From assembly GCF_000018685.1 (NCBI RefSeq), contig NC_010001.1:204001-268000 (forward strand): DNA of 64,000 bases. Direction: 5' to 3'. The stretch's first letter is position 1; each line of letters starts with the position of its first letter. The notes below the pieces were generated by a model. The model did not search any database. It had not been told where the DNA came from and saw nothing but the letters and a program-made list of their open reading frames with translations. This stretch comes from Lachnoclostridium phytofermentans ISDg (lineage in GTDB: Bacteria > Bacillota > Clostridia > Lachnospirales > Lachnospiraceae). The translations under genes were made by a program, and so were the position numbers. Positions 34,298 to 42,474 of this stretch are shown one piece after another.

Positions 34298-36091
34298 TCA
34301 CTTTTTCAGTGCTATCGCTGGCTCGGTACGTATTAACTTATAGCTCGCTACAGCACTTAGAAGCATAACAATGGCAAAGGTAGCCACTATGGATAAAACG
34401 ACCTGCGCTCCTGTAAAAATCAGCGCGAAATCAAGCAGTTTACCAAGTAATATGCTGGCGAAAAGGAGAATGAGGTTTACTACTGTGGCGAGGGAGGACA
34501 GCAACAAATTTTCACATCGAATCATCGAGCTGATTTGCTGTCTGCTAAACCCAAGAGCTGACAACAGTCCTATTTCGTGATAACGAGTGTTTTGTAGCTT
34601 GTTCAGCAAAATAGTGCAGATGAACAAACTAATTGCCAAAATCAAAAAGGAAATCACAAGAAATAATTTATTAAGACTGTGAAACGTGTTTTGTAGCGCG
34701 TACACCTCGTCAGAGGCCGTTTTGGCAGTGATTCCCCGTAACTTTAGGACGTTGCTAACCCCTACGATATCGGAAAATTCCTTGACATCATAGCTAATAG
34801 AATAGTTTTTTTCATCCGTAATATTTTTATAAAATTGTTGCTCAATATCAGAGCTGACAATAAAATCATCATAGCCAGCGTTATAGATTCCACTCATAGT
34901 AAGCTTATGTTTTTGTCCATCCAGTTCTAATATAAACTCTTTTCCTAGAAGTTTCTTAATGTCTGAATCAAATTTCTTAGCAAGGCTTGGTGTGATTGCA
35001 ATCTCATTTTGTCCGAGACGAGGCATCACACCATAAGATAAGCTCTCGGTCGCTTTTGGCGTCGGAAACTTCTCCGCTATCTGCTCTGATTTATCACCTG
35101 TCGATAAAGTGAGATTACGAAGCTTATACTGATAATACACGTTTTCGATGCGTTCGTCCTTCTTAAGATATTCGAGTATTGTACCATCGTCCGCACCCTT
35201 GATATAGCCATTATTAAAGGCGGTGTTCTTGGTCTTAAAGTCGTCGATAGAGCGTTCCATCACATTGCCAAAGGATAGAGAAAACAGGAAGGCAAGTAAG
35301 CCAATGGAGATAGAGAGAGATACCGCAGCATAACGCGTTAAGTGCACCTTAAAGTTTTTCACAGCGCGAGAGAATATAGAAATCTTAGGCGACGAACCGA
35401 CTACCAACGCTTTTTCGTCTGTCACATCGCGTCTTATTACCCGCTCCTCTATGATTTTTTTCTCCTTAATGTGAATGATCTCATCGGCAAATTCGCAAAT
35501 TTTTGCATCGTGAGTAATTACCACAACAAGTCTGTCCCTAGATATTTCTTGCAGCAGCTTCATAATTTCTGTTGAGGTCGTGCGGTCAAGAGCACCGGTA
35601 GGCTCATCAGCGAATATGATTTGCGGGTCACTCATCAAGGCCCTGGCGATCGCAACACGTTGCTTTTGCCCGCCAGAGAGGTTTTCCACTTTTTGATTTT
35701 CCTTTTCTCCAATTCCTAGTCGCGTTAAAAGTGTTGCGGCTTTTTGTCGGCTAGCATCTGGAGAATCTTTCGACAGTGCGGATGCAAGTAGCACATTTTC
35801 CGATGCGGTATAACCTGGAAGCAGGTGATAATTTTGGAACACAAAGCCGATGTTATCCCGGCGATACTGACAGAGCTTTTCAGCGTCCATTCCGCTAATT
35901 AATGTGCCTCCTACCAGGATTTCTCCTTCGTAATCAGTATCGAATCCAGCAAGAAGGTTAAGCAGGGTGGTTTTACCACCACCAGACGCACCCATTAGGC
36001 ACACGATACCTTTGGAAGGAAAGGTATAGCTACTGTTTTCTAATATAATGGCATTTCCATATTTTTTTGTCACATGATTTACTTGTAACAT
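34298..36091 (-). CDS. ABC ATPase-permease fusion (MacB/FtsX type), second of pair
   Basis: The product has 597 residues. The ATPase is at residues 1-215: GASGGGKTTLL (34-44), FQNYHLLPGYTASENV, LSGGQKQRVAIARALM, FADEPTGALD. A span near 255 (AAVSLSISIGLLAFLFSL) precedes an extracytoplasmic domain of about 170 residues, then three C-terminal spans of an FtsX fold (LFLVISFLILAISLFICTIL, LLSSLATVVNLILLFASILL, VVLSIVATFAIVMLLSAVA). It lies 2 bases after the upstream partner stop; the two probably form a heterodimer. Such exporters handle peptides, lipoproteins or signals rather than bulk drugs. Confidence 0.83.
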   Translation of the reverse strand: MLQVNHVTKKYGNAIILENSSYTFPSKGIVCLMGASGGGKTTLLNLLAGFDTDYEGEILVGGTLISGMDAEKLCQYRRDNIGFVFQNYHLLPGYTASENVLLASALSKDSPDASRQKAATLLTRLGIGEKENQKVENLSGGQKQRVAIARALMSDPQIIFADEPTGALDRTTSTEIMKLLQEISRDRLVVVITHDAKICEFADEIIHIKEKKIIEERVIRRDVTDEKALVVGSSPKISIFSRAVKNFKVHLTRYAAVSLSISIGLLAFLFSLSFGNVMERSIDDFKTKNTAFNNGYIKGADDGTILEYLKKDERIENVYYQYKLRNLTLSTGDKSEQIAEKFPTPKATESLSYGVMPRLGQNEIAITPSLAKKFDSDIKKLLGKEFILELDGQKHKLTMSGIYNAGYDDFIVSSDIEQQFYKNITDEKNYSISYDVKEFSDIVGVSNVLKLRGITAKTASDEVYALQNTFHSLNKLFLVISFLILAISLFICTILLNKLQNTRYHEIGLLSALGFSRQQISSMIRCENLLLSSLATVVNLILLFASILLGKLLDFALIFTGAQVVLSIVATFAIVMLLSAVASYKLIRTEPAIALKK

Positions 36092-36093
36092 AA

Positions 36094-38037
36094 TTAACGA
36101 TCTCCTGTCTTTAGTGAGGCAGACGCCTTAGTCATAATACCTGCAATGGTTGTGGTTGTACAGGCAAGGATGCCCATTACAAGGACAAGTAACACTCCAG
36201 CAAAAAGTAGATTTCCGTTTAATATATTGACACTCCAAAGTGCAGTGGTTGCTAAGTTTATAAGAGGAGAAATGCATAGGAATAGAATGCCAGATGCTGC
36301 TGCTAAAATCATAAATTCCGAAGCCGTCATCAGTAAGAGGTGCTGGTTTGCATATCCACTTACTTTAAAAATCGCATATTCTCTCCTACGTGTTAGAGCG
36401 GTCATTAAGGATACCGAAAGAATGATTACTGCTGCCAAGATACCGATAACGAGGATAGCAGAACCGGACTGTTCGGTAGTCTGGTCATTTAAACGTACCA
36501 TATCCTCCACCAGTTCAAAACGCCCTAGTGGGACGATACCTTCTGCATTGAGTTCATCCTTAATAGCAATTAGATCAGCAGGTGTCTTGGTGCGGATTGT
36601 AAAATTCCCTTCGCCGTTTTTTATGTCCGCTTGTGTGCGCATCTCATTTAGTGCAGATCTACTAAAAAAGAAGGCGTCATCCACGGAATATTCCATCAAC
36701 TGACCACCGTATTCATATTTGACTGTGGTGTCTACCACACCAACGATGTTCGCTGTGGTAGACACCGGCATTGAAACAGGCTCACCACTGTCCCAGTTAT
36801 AGATGTTTCCTTTAAAGTCAATGGTTTTACCTAGTGCTTCTTCCGCTGAAACACCTAGCTTTTCAATAAAGCTTTTTGGGACAACAATTTCGTTATCTTC
36901 TCCCATAGGCATTTTGCCTGCAATTAGCTTGTTGACAGTAGGGACGGAACTGCCTGTGTCGATGCTGTACTCTTTGCCATCTGCTGATACCTTAATGTCG
37001 TTGTAGTGTTGCGTGAATACGATGTGGGACACTCGCTTGTCATTCAGATATTTATCATACAGCCCATCAATATTTTGGTCTACATTGGCGTTTGGCTCAT
37101 CCTTTTGGGAGCCATCTGTTCCACCTGCACTCATAAAGCTCCCCACGATGCTGATATCCAAAATGCTTTCACCATAGGTTTCAAACAATTTGTCGAAGGC
37201 AGATTGACTACTGTCTGTAATCGCACCACTGACTGTGACTAACAGAAGGGTTGCAGCAACCACCAGTGAAAGCGCGGTAGTAATTGTACGATTCCACTTA
37301 CTTTTGATGTTACTTAAAGACAGTTTACAGGCACTCGCAAAAGAAAGCTTGTGAGGTTTTAATGTATCAGCTTTTTCTTCCTTTATGGAAACCTCCTCGG
37401 TAGCAGCGGTCAATTCACCCTTATCAAGCTCATAAACCTTGGCACTCTGGTCAATCAGCGAGGTATCGTGAGTAACCACAATCACAGTTCTGTTTTTGGC
37501 AATGTCACGCAAAATATCCATTGTAGTTTTTGAGGATTTTTCATCCAAAGCACTGGTTGGCTCATCTGCAATGATGACTTGTGGATTTTTCATCAGCTCT
37601 CTAGCTATTGCCACACGCTGCTTTTGACCGCCAGATAACTTACCTACCTTTTGATTGTCAAGCTCACTAATTTTTAGTTCGCGTAACACCTTCATAATTG
37701 CTTTTTTATCTTGACCATGTTTTAAAAATTGTGGAAGCATGATGTTTTCCAAAACTGTCAAATCATCTAACAGGTTAAAATCCTGCCACACAAAGCCGAA
37801 TATATTATTATAGTAATAGCTTTTTTCCTGCTCGGTGAGTGCTTTTACATCTTGCCCACAATAAAAAACCTCACCGTCAAATTTTTGTTCCATACCACTG
37901 ATGATTTTTAGCAGCGTAGTTTTACCGCTGCCAGAGGAACCAATAATAAAATTCAGCCCCTTGCCAATGGTCATAGAAATATTTCTAAGGGCATATTCAT
38001 CCCCGAATTGCTTGGATACATTTCTTATTAAAAACAT
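36094..38037 (-). CDS. ABC ATPase-permease fusion (MacB/FtsX type), first of pair
   Basis: The product has 647 residues. ATPase: GSSGSGKTTLLKIISG (33-48), FVWQDFNLLDDLTVLENIM, LSGGQKQRVAIARELM, IADEPTSALDEKSS. A linker with EEVSIKEEKAD leads to a span near 255 (TITTALSLVVAATLLLVTVS), a large extracytoplasmic domain (about residues 275-520) and three C-terminal spans. The stretch SQKDEPNANVDQNI is low-complexity and exposed. It follows the lipoprotein gene by 11 bases. Expression is inferred to depend on the two-component system through the promoter at 38768-38802. Confidence 0.83.
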   Translation of the reverse strand: MFLIRNVSKQFGDEYALRNISMTIGKGLNFIIGSSGSGKTTLLKIISGMEQKFDGEVFYCGQDVKALTEQEKSYYYNNIFGFVWQDFNLLDDLTVLENIMLPQFLKHGQDKKAIMKVLRELKISELDNQKVGKLSGGQKQRVAIARELMKNPQVIIADEPTSALDEKSSKTTMDILRDIAKNRTVIVVTHDTSLIDQSAKVYELDKGELTAATEEVSIKEEKADTLKPHKLSFASACKLSLSNIKSKWNRTITTALSLVVAATLLLVTVSGAITDSSQSAFDKLFETYGESILDISIVGSFMSAGGTDGSQKDEPNANVDQNIDGLYDKYLNDKRVSHIVFTQHYNDIKVSADGKEYSIDTGSSVPTVNKLIAGKMPMGEDNEIVVPKSFIEKLGVSAEEALGKTIDFKGNIYNWDSGEPVSMPVSTTANIVGVVDTTVKYEYGGQLMEYSVDDAFFFSRSALNEMRTQADIKNGEGNFTIRTKTPADLIAIKDELNAEGIVPLGRFELVEDMVRLNDQTTEQSGSAILVIGILAAVIILSVSLMTALTRRREYAIFKVSGYANQHLLLMTASEFMILAAASGILFLCISPLINLATTALWSVNILNGNLLFAGVLLVLVMGILACTTTTIAGIMTKASASLKTGDR

Positions 38038-38048
38038 CTTAATCTCCT

Positions 38049-38735
38049 TTACTTACCGAAAGCTTCCTCCTGCAACTCTTCAAAGGTTGCATTGCTATTG
38101 TTATTTTTCCATTGCTCTTCAATTTTTTCATTACTCATGGGAATCATTGTGCAGGACGATTGAAGCTGTCCTCTGCTGTTTGCCAGTCCAGAAACAGGAT
38201 CGCCTAAGTTTGGCATTACAATAAATTGAGAGTAAAGTTCCTTATTGTTTTCGTAAAACTCCTTTGAAAAGAAATTGGAAATACCATTGTATCGAGATGC
38301 GACTTCATCATTCCAAATAATGTTGGTAAAGCCTAAGTTCGTAGTCATCTCCTTGGCTTTGTCGGAGTTCTCTTCTCCATCCATGACGATACCTACGATT
38401 TTATAGCCATTTTCCTTAGCAATAGGGAGCATATCATTTAACCGGGTAAGCTCTGTGAGACTCTTATCGTTATCTGTTTGCCAGAATACAAGCCATACGC
38501 CACGCTCTGTTCCAGAAAAAATCTCATTAGTGACAGGTGTACCATTGGTATCTTTGGTGTGAAAGGTCATATCCACCGTTTGGTCAAAGCCTTCCGCCAT
38601 AGCCATGGGTGCGCCTTCCTCTCCAAGGAGCTTGCCAGGGCAAATGTCCTCGTCCTGCGCCGTCTGCTTTTTTGCACAACCAGTGATAGAAGTTGCGATT
38701 AGCGCAGCCATTAATATTGTGATTAATTTTTTCAT
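38049..38735 (-). CDS. Lipoprotein with redoxin-like fold lacking the CXXC
   Basis: The product has 228 residues. The signal peptide ends in the lipobox SITGC (lipidated C20). From about residue 55 the order matches TlpA/AhpC-type redoxins: MTFHTKDTNGTPVTNEIF, then GVWLVFWQTDNDKSLTELTRLNDML, then YKIVGIVMDGEE. Where a thioredoxin has WCGPC the sequence is QTDNDKS, so no redox cysteine pair exists. It is probably a binding or scaffold paralogue of the active redoxin at 42458. It is first in the operon with the ABC pair and is led by the shared two-component promoter motif. Confidence 0.7.
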   Translation of the reverse strand: MKKLITILMAALIATSITGCAKKQTAQDEDICPGKLLGEEGAPMAMAEGFDQTVDMTFHTKDTNGTPVTNEIFSGTERGVWLVFWQTDNDKSLTELTRLNDMLPIAKENGYKIVGIVMDGEENSDKAKEMTTNLGFTNIIWNDEVASRYNGISNFFSKEFYENNKELYSQFIVMPNLGDPVSGLANSRGQLQSSCTMIPMSNEKIEEQWKNNNSNATFEELQEEAFGK

Positions 38736-38767
38736 GATCTTACCTCTTATTTCATTTTGATGAGGCT

Positions 38768-38802
38768 ATTGTAGCAAAGATGATATAAAATCCGTGTTAA
38801 GA
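38768..38802 (-). promoter_or_regulatory. Two-component-controlled promoter, minus arm
   Basis: On the minus strand TCTTAACACGGATTTTAT (complement of 38785-38802) is followed 7 bases later by TTGCTACAAT, whose TACAAT (38768-38773) is the -10 box. The same 18 bases with the same spacing occur at 40802-40836. The -35 position (CACGGA) is far from consensus, so an activator is expected. Confidence 0.7.
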
Positions 38803-38883
38803 AAATCTGATAAGGTACCGCTTGTTTTTATATAAGTGGAAGCAATCTTATTCCTTCTGTGAGATTGTTTCCAATGGAAAGAA

Positions 38884-38915
38884 GAAGACCACGAACAAAT
38901 CTGCTCATGGTCTCC
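38884..38915 (-). terminator. Terminator of the two-component operon
   Basis: On the minus strand GACCATGA and TCGTGGTC pair around a loop, with TTCTTCTTT after. A second stem with GGAAACAATCT lies at 38837-38871. Confidence 0.6.
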
Positions 38916-38918
38916 TTT

Positions 38919-40052
38919 TTATAATTGTATGGTGAATCGACTGCCCGCTGTTTCATTTTCGGAAACGGACACGACCCCGTTATGCTTTTCTATTATTGTT
39001 TTCACGGTTGACAGTCCTAAACCTGCGCCACCTATTTGTCTTGAACGAGATTTATCCACACGAAAGAAGGGTTCAAAAATTAACTCTTCTAGCTCCTTCG
39101 GTATTCCGATACCTGTGTCCGCAATCGTTACAACAGCATGGTCTGCCGAATCCCCAATGCAAATGTCAACTGTTCCGTTTTCGGTATTATATTTGATGGC
39201 GTTTTCGACTAGATTGTAAAAGGCTCTGTGCAGCAGACTTTTGTTTCCAGCTATGCTTTTTGATGTGCCATTTACATTAATCGTAATATTTTTTTCTTTC
39301 GTAAGAGGAATCAACTCCTCCACAACATCTTGGAGCAATGCGTTTAGTTCGATTTGTTCATCATAGTCTAGATCGTCCATATTGGTCAGGTCTAATAAAT
39401 CCTTCACTAGCTCTGACAGTCGGTTTGTATGAGTGGTGATGACCGATAGTAAATTATCATATTCTTCGGATGTATGTTCTTTTTTCTTTTTAAACACATC
39501 CACCTTTGTTCTTAGCACTGTAAGCGGCGTACGTAGCTCATGGGCGGCACTTTGGGAAAAACGTTTTTGCATGGCAAAGGCTTCTTCTAATTTGCTGGAC
39601 ATTTGGTTAAAGGAAACCGTCAGATCTGCAATCTCATCGTGAATTTCTGGCACCGGTAAATCCTCAGACAGATTGTGCACCGTACGATTTTTCATCTGGT
39701 GACTCAACACCCGTAACGGCATTAAGGCTTTCCCTGTAATATAGTAGGTAAGTCCACCGCCTATGGTCACGATCAACACCATATATATAATGCTTTGATA
39801 TAAGAAACGAGTTCGCGCTATTTGGGAGCCTTCTGACGGTGTGGTTGTTGTCCTACTAAGCAAGGGGGCTTGTTCTATAGCAGTTGCATCCTTAGAAACC
39901 TCGTATGCCGGCGTGATTGGAATAGCTTCGATTACATCTGCCATGTGATATGCAGAGAGGTTTAAAATAGTAGTTAAGCCAATACAGCAGGTGGTAAGTG
40001 CTAAGATACTAAGAGCAGTAAGACGAGCACGAATGGATAGCTTTTTTATCAT
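38919..40052 (-). CDS. Sensor histidine kinase
   Basis: The product has 377 residues. Two spans (about 10-35 and 86-107) flank a short extracytoplasmic loop of roughly 50 residues. HAMP follows, then QSAAHELRTPLTVLRTK with phospho-acceptor H171. FYNLVENAIKYNTENG is the N box, and DTGIGIPKELEELIFEPFFRVDKSRS with GGAGLGLSTVKTI the G boxes. The small sensor loop is like that of intramembrane or ABC-coupled kinases, so sensing may run through the neighbouring ABC proteins (inference). Its start overlaps the regulator stop by 4 bases. Confidence 0.88.
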   Translation of the reverse strand: MIKKLSIRARLTALSILALTTCCIGLTTILNLSAYHMADVIEAIPITPAYEVSKDATAIEQAPLLSRTTTTPSEGSQIARTRFLYQSIIYMVLIVTIGGGLTYYITGKALMPLRVLSHQMKNRTVHNLSEDLPVPEIHDEIADLTVSFNQMSSKLEEAFAMQKRFSQSAAHELRTPLTVLRTKVDVFKKKKEHTSEEYDNLLSVITTHTNRLSELVKDLLDLTNMDDLDYDEQIELNALLQDVVEELIPLTKEKNITINVNGTSKSIAGNKSLLHRAFYNLVENAIKYNTENGTVDICIGDSADHAVVTIADTGIGIPKELEELIFEPFFRVDKSRSRQIGGAGLGLSTVKTIIEKHNGVVSVSENETAGSRFTIQL

Positions 40053-40729
40053 AGTGATCCACCGCCGTTCAAAAAATAACCCTCGCCGATTTTGGTTGCG
40101 ATGGGATCATATCCAAGTGCTATCTTAAGCTTTTTACGCAGAGAAGCAATGTGCACTCGCACAGCGTTACTAAAGCTATCTGCTTCCATATTCCAAACGT
40201 GCTCCATCAGCTCTTCCTGACTGATGACCTTGCTTTGATTCAAAAGAAAATACTCCAACAAGGCCAGCTCTTTTTTGGTCATAGTAACATCGATGCCACT
40301 TACAGATACCGTGCGTCCAACTGTATCTAAGGAAATTTCGTTCCATACGAGCACCGAGTTTTCCTGTACGAAGGAGCGTCGCAACAGACTACGAATACGT
40401 GCTTCTAGTTCCTCAAAAGCAAAAGGCTTTGCTAGGTAATCATTTGCACCGATATCTAACCCCAAAACCTTATCGGACACGCTGCTTCGAGCGGATAAAA
40501 TAAGAATTTTCATATCCTTATTTGTTTTTCTAAGATCTGACAAGATATCAATGCCATCCATACCAGGAAGATTTAAGTCCAACACAACAAGATCATAGGT
40601 TTCTGTGGAGATAAGTTCATATGCCACATCTCCATGATAACAGGTATCAACGGCATATCCATCTATTTGTAATCCCTCTGCGATGGTATCGCATAAATCA
40701 ATTTCATCCTCAACGATTAAAATCCGCAT
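40049..40729 (-). CDS. OmpR/PhoB-family response regulator
   Basis: The product has 226 residues. Receiver: ILIVEDEIDLCDTI with the acidic pocket, LVVLDLNLPGMDGI with phospho-acceptor D51, LILSARSS and the conserved lysine in NDYLAKPFAFEELEARI. Residues 128-222 are the winged-helix effector (VTMTKKELALLEYFLLNQSKVISQEELMEHVWN, VRVHIASLRKKL). A site related to the shared motif lies in its own promoter, so it probably autoregulates and activates both neighbouring operons. Confidence 0.9.
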   Translation of the reverse strand: MRILIVEDEIDLCDTIAEGLQIDGYAVDTCYHGDVAYELISTETYDLVVLDLNLPGMDGIDILSDLRKTNKDMKILILSARSSVSDKVLGLDIGANDYLAKPFAFEELEARIRSLLRRSFVQENSVLVWNEISLDTVGRTVSVSGIDVTMTKKELALLEYFLLNQSKVISQEELMEHVWNMEADSFSNAVRVHIASLRKKLKIALGYDPIATKIGEGYFLNGGGSL

Positions 40730-40753
40730 CGAAACACCTCCAATTTTTTATTT

Positions 40754-40787
40754 ATTATACCACATCAACATAAATTCTACGTTAAGG
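40754..40787 (-). promoter_or_regulatory. Autoregulated promoter of the two-component operon
   Basis: On the minus strand CCTTAACGTAGAATTTAT (complement of 40770-40787) precedes TATAAT (complement of 40754-40759). It aligns with the 18-base motif of the two other promoters at 12 of 18 positions, with the -10 box one base closer. Confidence 0.55.
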
Positions 40788-40801
40788 AAATTCACATTTC
40801 A

Positions 40802-40836
40802 TCTTAACACGGATTTTATGTGTCACTTGCTACAAT
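40802..40836 (+). promoter_or_regulatory. Two-component-controlled promoter, plus arm
   Basis: TCTTAACACGGATTTTAT (40802-40819), 7 bases, TTGC, then TACAAT (40831-40836). It is identical in motif and spacing to the promoter at 38768-38802. A second TTAAGG half-site lies 15 bases upstream. The predicted start near 40843 excludes the in-frame GTG at 40820. Confidence 0.7.
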
Positions 40837-40876
40837 GATTGCAACAAAACGAAAAACGAAAAGGGAGGATAACGAC

Positions 40877-41491
40877 TTGAAGAAAACAACTGTAGCTTTA
40901 TTTACCGCACTTCTGGTGCTTTCTCTTGCAGGCTGTAGCTCTGCGCCATCAGATGAAAAAATCAAAACCGCTTTGGAGGACGGTACCATTACCATCGAAG
41001 ATGCAAAGGAGAAGGGTTGGATTGATGATGAGTGGGTTGAGGCAAATTTTGAACCGATTAAGGCGAAAACAAAAATCTATCTGTTTGACTCGTTTCAAAC
41101 CACTTACCTTGATGGAACACCTGCTTCCTCTGAACTGATTGAGGGAAAAATGTGTCTTGTATTTTTTAACACTGCAAAAGATGGCACCATGGATAAACTT
41201 AAGGTGTTTAATGACATACGTGAAGAAATGGAAGACATCGGTGTTCCTATACTAGGTATCATTACGGACGAACAACTAGAGGATGCAAAGGAAAAGCTAA
41301 ACGACATCAAGTTCCCAATTCTTGTTTATAATGAGGAAATGCAAAAATCGCTTGCAGAATTCAATGAGCTGATTGATAGCGATGTAGTTTCTATTTTTAC
41401 CAAGGAGGGAGGATTTTACTCCGCCTGGAATAGTGGCTGTGACTCTGAGTCCTTGCTAGACTTTGCACGAGGGCTTGCTGATGAAGAATAA
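40877..41491 (+). CDS. Lipoprotein with redoxin-like fold lacking the CXXC
   Basis: 204 residues from TTG 40877 (site GGGAGGATAACGAC). The lipobox is LSLAGC with lipidated C20. A short helical segment (DEKIKTALEDGTITIEDAKEKGW) precedes the redoxin-like part: YLFDSFQTTYLDGTPASSELI, MCLVFFNTAKDGTMDKLKVFND, PILGIITDEQLED. The CXXC position reads TAKDGT, so it cannot do thiol exchange there; a lone CDSES Cys near the end is not in a motif. It is a paralogue of the protein at 38049. The stop overlaps the ATG of the next small gene. Confidence 0.68.
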   Translation: MKKTTVALFTALLVLSLAGCSSAPSDEKIKTALEDGTITIEDAKEKGWIDDEWVEANFEPIKAKTKIYLFDSFQTTYLDGTPASSELIEGKMCLVFFNTAKDGTMDKLKVFNDIREEMEDIGVPILGIITDEQLEDAKEKLNDIKFPILVYNEEMQKSLAEFNELIDSDVVSIFTKEGGFYSAWNSGCDSESLLDFARGLADEE

Positions 41492-41615
41492 GCTACCGAT
41501 TTTCCTATTCTTTTCAGCCATTACTTTGATTGGAATCGGTGCTTTTCGTGGCGAGGCACTGGAAGTGTTAAATAAGGGAATCAATCTGTGTTTGGAGTGC
41601 GTGGGTATTGGCTAA
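41481..41615 (+). CDS. CD1871A-like small CXXC protein (44 residues)
   Basis: ATG 41481 overlaps the preceding gene by 11 bases, and the stop at 41613-41615 overlaps the TTG of the next gene. LPIFLFFSAITLIGIGAF is a single membrane span; the end NLCLECVGIG carries CxxC just after it. This matches the family annotated as CD1871A CXXC-containing protein, which often sits beside polyferredoxin-like membrane proteins. It may relay electrons or thiols at the membrane face. It is below the usual length cut-off of gene finders. Confidence 0.75.
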   Translation: MKNKLPIFLFFSAITLIGIGAFRGEALEVLNKGINLCLECVGIG

Positions 41616-42474
41616 GAATAAAAACAGATGGAAAGTGCAAGCAGCCGCCACGCTACTGACTAACTCCCATATAAGTGGATTTTTTACAGGAAAAATCTAT
41701 AAAGGTAAGCTGAAAAGCATTTGTGTTCCAGGGCTTAATTGTTATTCCTGCCCTGGAGCGATAGGCTCCTGTCCCATTGGCTCTCTGCAAGCAGTAATCG
41801 GTTCCTCAAAATTTAAATTCTCCTATTATATTGTAGGGTTATTGATTTTATTTGGCGTCTTGCTTGGACGGTTAGTATGTGGATTCCTCTGTCCATTTGG
41901 ATGGTTTCAGGAACTCCTACACAAGATTCCGACTAAAAAATTCAGTACAAAAAAGCTGAAAGCATTGACCTATATGAAATATGTTATTCTAGTTGTATTT
42001 GTCATTATCCTACCTATGACCATTATAAACGAGGTGGGAATGGGCGATCCATGGTTTTGCAAGTGGCTTTGCCCTGCGGGTATATTAGAGGGCGCACTAC
42101 CACTTTCCATTGTGGACAGCGGAATAAGGGCAGCACTTGGTACGTTGTTTACATGGAAAAGCTGCTTGCTGGTTGGAATTGTTACCTTGTCCGTTTTCTT
42201 CTATCGCCCATTCTGTAAGTGGATCTGTCCTTTGGGAGCTTTTTACGCTCTGTTTAATAAATTGTCTTTTTATCGGTTTAACATTGATAAAGAGAAATGT
42301 ACAAGCTGCAAAGCCTGTGCAAAAGTCTGTAAAATGGATGTAGAGGTTTATAAATCACCCAATCATAACGAATGTATCCGCTGCGGAGATTGTATTCGTA
42401 CCTGTCCCCACGGCGCAATTTGTAAAAGTATCAATTTAAGAAAAGAGGATAAGAAAAATGAAAAAATGGCTTAG
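41608..42474 (+). CDS. Membrane polyferredoxin-like 4Fe-4S protein (NapH/YccM type)
   Basis: 288 residues from TTG 41608. Cysteine groups in order: C39, C45, C48, C55; CGFLCP (91/95); CKWLCP (151/155); CKWICP (203/207); then two ferredoxin motifs, C231xxC234xxC237xxxC241 and C256xxC259xxC262xxxC266. Four to five spans lie between (YYIVGLLILFGVLLGRLV, YVILVVFVIILPMTII, LLVGIVTLSVFFY). The repeated CxxxCP motifs after spans are typical of NapH, CcoG and RdxA-like proteins that pass electrons across the membrane. The context suggests delivery of electrons to the thioredoxin-like lipoprotein downstream. Confidence 0.82.
   Translation: MAKNKNRWKVQAAATLLTNSHISGFFTGKIYKGKLKSICVPGLNCYSCPGAIGSCPIGSLQAVIGSSKFKFSYYIVGLLILFGVLLGRLVCGFLCPFGWFQELLHKIPTKKFSTKKLKALTYMKYVILVVFVIILPMTIINEVGMGDPWFCKWLCPAGILEGALPLSIVDSGIRAALGTLFTWKSCLLVGIVTLSVFFYRPFCKWICPLGAFYALFNKLSFYRFNIDKEKCTSCKACAKVCKMDVEVYKSPNHNECIRCGDCIRTCPHGAICKSINLRKEDKKNEKMA

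Noticed and set aside
36146..36703. Open frame of 185 codons on the plus strand opposite the ABC fusion gene
   Set aside because: It lies fully antisense to a well-supported ABC gene, has no domain pattern and only reflects codon bias of the other strand.
41608..42474. The 4Fe-4S membrane protein as NapH of a nitrate reductase
   Set aside because: No NapA, NapG or cytochrome genes are nearby; the partners are thiol-redox proteins.
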